A stretch of 21,219 nt of DNA from Apostichopus parvimensis. Taxonomy: Eukaryota; Echinodermata; Holothuroidea; Aspidochirotida; Stichopodidae. Location: assembly GCA_000934455.1 (NCBI GenBank), contig KN882584.1, positions 91,585 through 112,803 on the forward strand, in the 5' to 3' direction. The notes under the pieces were generated by a model. It was not told where the DNA came from and ran no database searches. It saw nothing but the letters and a program-made list of their open reading frames with translations. How positions within the stretch are numbered: position 1 is the first letter of the stretch; each line of letters starts with the position of its first letter. Shown one piece after another: positions 19,500 to 21,219 of the stretch. The position numbers and the translations under genes were made by a program.

Positions 19500-19705
19500 A
19501 CGAGATGGAATGTACCTAAGGGAGCGGCGGGCAAGCTTGACGTTTCAGGAGCTGCTTTGTCTTGTGGTATACTTTGTGGTTCTGACGGCTCTAACGTGAC
19601 AAAATTAAAAAAAAACAGATATTTTAACATCAAACGCTAGATACAGGCAAAGCATACAAAGCAAAAAAAAGTCTAGAAAAGCAAGGAATACAAAAAGTTG
19701 CTATT
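19500..19705. repeat. Duplicated genomic segment carrying exon B
   Basis: This is the partner of 18885-19075. The offset between copies is about 620 bp, of which about 260 bp is the SINE inserted in the spacer, leaving an original unit of about 355 bp. Intronic parts have diverged more than the exon. Confidence 0.75.
19516..19590 (-). CDS. Coding exon B, duplicated P/S/Q-rich exon, phase 1-1
   Basis: The acceptor is TTTTGTCACGTTAG, followed by AGCCGTCAGAACC. The donor is CTCCCTTAG followed by GTACATT. Its 75 nt hold 24 full codons, beginning PSEPQSIPQDKAAPETSSLP and ending AAPL. It is nearly identical to exon C at 18894-18965. The two differ by a silent change in the first Pro codon, by Ile-Pro versus Ile-Ile in the middle, and by one codon near the end (Ala-Ala versus Thr). 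The matching extends into both flanking introns, so this is a DNA-level exon duplication and not convergent low complexity. Joined to exon C it gives a GAG (Glu) split codon. The segment is probably a disordered linker of unknown role. Confidence 0.72.
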   Translation of the reverse strand, partial: SRQNHKVYHKTKQLLKRQACPPLP

Positions 19706-20384
19706 TGTAAATAAAACAATGAATAGCTTGAAAACACCATTTGCTTGAAAACACCATGAAATGTCAGTGGTCTGCTAGCTTTTGTACCAGGTTCCCATCT
19801 CCTTTTAGAAATTGTTTGAGAAGACCTCTAGATATATTCAAGCGGTGCTTTTGCCATAGCTTTTTAGCTATTATTATTTTAGCTATTAAAATGAGTTACT
19901 TTGCGGTAACAACTGTCGATTGGAGAGAAAAGTTACCATGGAGACATGCCAGTGAATTATTGGGTAGTTTTTTTTTTTGGGGGGGGGGGGGTTTAGCTAT
20001 GTGCAACCTACGGTGAAAACATTTTTTTTACATCATTAAACGTCGGAACAGATAGGAACACAAGCAGAGTACAGAAAATCTAGGAATACTTTATTAGGTA
20101 TCACATGGTCAAATGATCATGCAACACGATTTGCACTGCTACAAAAATCACAGAGATGCACCTATATTTTCATGAGTGGCAAACCTGAAGAACAAGGACA
20201 AATTTTGATGAACAATATAAGAATTCAAAAACCTTAGAACTCGTATGAAAGGTTCCAAATTCTTTAAAATAATTTCCCTGGAATTGCATGTAAAATTTTA
20301 CATCACATGCACATAAGAAGGTGCATGTATAAACCAAATCGAGCCAGCAAATATCTTCATTTTAAAGATTTTTCATTTTGTTAC
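19706..20384 (-). other. Intron between exons B and A, left of the duplicated segment
   Basis: A T11-G13 homopolymer junction lies at about 19968-19991. Nothing else is assignable. Confidence 0.5.
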
Positions 20385-20507
20385 CTTTGACCTCTGGTTC
20401 AGCAGGTGGGGTCACAACCTCCTTGGGTACTTCTGGGGCAGCTTGCTGGGGGGCCTGAGGGGTACTGTCCTCTGACTTGGTTTCTTGAACTGTCTGATTT
20501 TTAGGTT
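20385..20507 (-). CDS. Coding exon A, P/E/Q/V-rich, phase 1-1
   Basis: This is the most upstream complete exon. The acceptor is a pyrimidine-containing stretch ending CCACAG, then AACCTAAA. The donor is GTCAAAG followed by GTAACA. Its 123 nt comprise two bases of a split codon, 40 full codons and one final base. It reads PKNQTVQETKSEDS... and ends ...TPPAEPEVK, rich in Pro, Glu, Gln and Val and with no hydrophobic core, as expected for an intrinsically disordered linker. It is the longest member of the phase-1 exon series. Local GC and CpG content rises relative to the flanking introns, which supports coding function. The preceding exon was not found with confidence in the remaining 700 bp to the right. 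No function can be assigned from this segment alone. Confidence 0.68.
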
Positions 20508-21219
20508 CTGTGGCCGCAACAGACGACAAAAGAATTCAGAAGGTGAGAAACTGATTAGCAATCCTTCCATGCATAGATTGGGTAGAACTAAACAACTTGA
20601 AGTATTTTAAGAAAACCATCAGTGGTTTGAATCAATTCTAATTTTTTTTTTAATTAGTTTGAAATGATTTCATATTTGGGAAGAAATAACAAACAGTTTT
20701 GGTAAATCCTTTTTATTTAGCATATTGGTCCAATCAAGAAAAGCATTGGCAAATAAACACCTGGTCTTTGATGAAGAATGCTACTTTTCAAGACAAGCAC
20801 CAACATTTAGCATTTATAGCTTATATAATTTCTTTCTAGCTAGAAATATTTTGTTTTATAATATAATATCATTTTACCTAGTGGTATGGATTTGAACAGC
20901 TGTCCTTGTGGTATTAGCAACTATTTTTTGGTTTGATGCACTAGTGCTCTGATCATTTCAAAACCAACATGAATACTTGGGAGTTGAAACCTAAAACACT
21001 ATCGAGGAAAATGTGTCTAGCCTACTTTGCATATAAGAATTGGGACTGCAGTCATTATTGTTTTTTAACCACTGAAGTTTATCCCACTGCTAACTGCAAC
21101 ATTATGGACCATACCAAAATCTCCATTAAGACTTCTTAACTGAACTTGAAAATCTTCAAATAGTGGGTTACTTTTCCAAAACCCGAAGTGAACACTTTGA
21201 ACCTAAACCTACCGCAACA
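20508..21219 (-). other. Intron upstream of exon A, running to the window edge
   Basis: AT-rich sequence without a convincing in-phase exon. The last seven bases, read on the minus strand as TGTTGCG followed by GTAGGT, look like an exon end and donor, but the visible exon part is too short to judge. Confidence 0.4.

Larger units (their letters stand above)
6447..20507 (-). other. Partial multi-exon gene: disordered P/T/S/Q/E-rich protein with basic R/Y/G-rich C-terminus
   Basis: Nine exons can be joined in one continuous reading frame. At every junction between phase-1 exons the split codon is G plus two bases (GAG, GCT or GAT, giving Glu, Ala or Asp). The visible part codes about 277 residues up to a TAG stop at 6449-6447. 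Every intron begins GT and ends AG on the minus strand. The product has no visible globular domain. It is a low-complexity linker built from small exons, followed by a basic tail with QRYYRRSQRQFYQGGG and later GWRGRPSARPG. Such tails are typical of RNA-binding or RNP-granule proteins. A Caprin-like protein is one guess, but nothing here is diagnostic. The N-terminal domains that would identify it lie beyond the right edge of the window. The gene model is inferred from splice signals and phase; no transcript was seen. Confidence 0.65.

Noticed and set aside
20878-20920. Additional Thr-rich exon (ANTTRTAVQIHTT) upstream of exon A
   Set aside because: It starts in phase 1 but ends in phase 2, which does not fit exon A. 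It also has a poor pyrimidine tract.

Overview
This is non-coding-dominated nuclear DNA from an animal. It is AT-rich, with long introns, many homopolymer tracts (notably poly-C/poly-G runs of 9-16 bases), tRNA-derived SINEs, short hAT-like inverted-repeat elements and decayed tandem arrays. The style suggests a marine invertebrate, with an echinoderm as my weak first guess. That guess rests on overall impression, not on a diagnostic marker. There are no bacterial operons, CRISPR arrays, rRNAs or convincing functional tRNAs.

The one gene I can support lies on the minus strand, so it reads from high to low coordinates. It appears as nine short exons with good splice boundaries and consistent reading phase: 20385-20507, 19516-19590, 18894-18965, 18280-18363, 17292-17354, 16503-16559, 7334-7389, 7172-7253 and 6447-6670. 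A tenth possible exon is at 10792-10881. The 5' part of the gene lies beyond the right edge. The first six exons all start and end in phase 1, have lengths divisible by three, and encode Pro/Thr/Ser/Gln/Glu/Ala-rich segments without predicted structure. Each can therefore be duplicated or skipped without shifting the frame. Two of them, 19516-19590 and 18894-18965, are near-identical recent duplicates that carry flanking intron with them. After a 9.1-kb intron the gene ends with three exons, the last coding a basic Arg/Tyr/Gly/Ser-rich tail that resembles C-terminal tails of RNA-binding proteins. I do not recognise the family.

Layout: 1-432 unassigned; 433-796 a hAT-type MITE; 797-3454 AT-rich filler; 3455-4170 a decayed array of about 115-bp units; 4171-6166 AT-rich filler beyond the gene; 6167-6446 probable 3' UTR with a polyadenylation signal; 6447-7389 the three terminal exons; 7390-16502 a very large intron. 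That intron holds a second hAT-type MITE (8499-8850), a two-copy hairpin-bearing repeat (9046-9300), a possible copia protease remnant, the possible exon, a possible Tc1/mariner fragment, a promoter-like patch near 13.75-13.92 kb, a 114-bp array (about 15105-15905) and two adjacent tRNA-headed SINEs. From 16503 to 20507 lies the cassette of six phase-1 exons, with one more SINE between the duplicated exons. The remainder, 20508-21219, is intron, and a candidate splice donor sits at the right edge.

No complete novel system is visible. The most interesting items are the expanding symmetric-exon cassette, a terminal exon open in two frames that skipping of the 82-nt exon would switch between, and a SINE family whose body encodes a C(UUCG)G hairpin.
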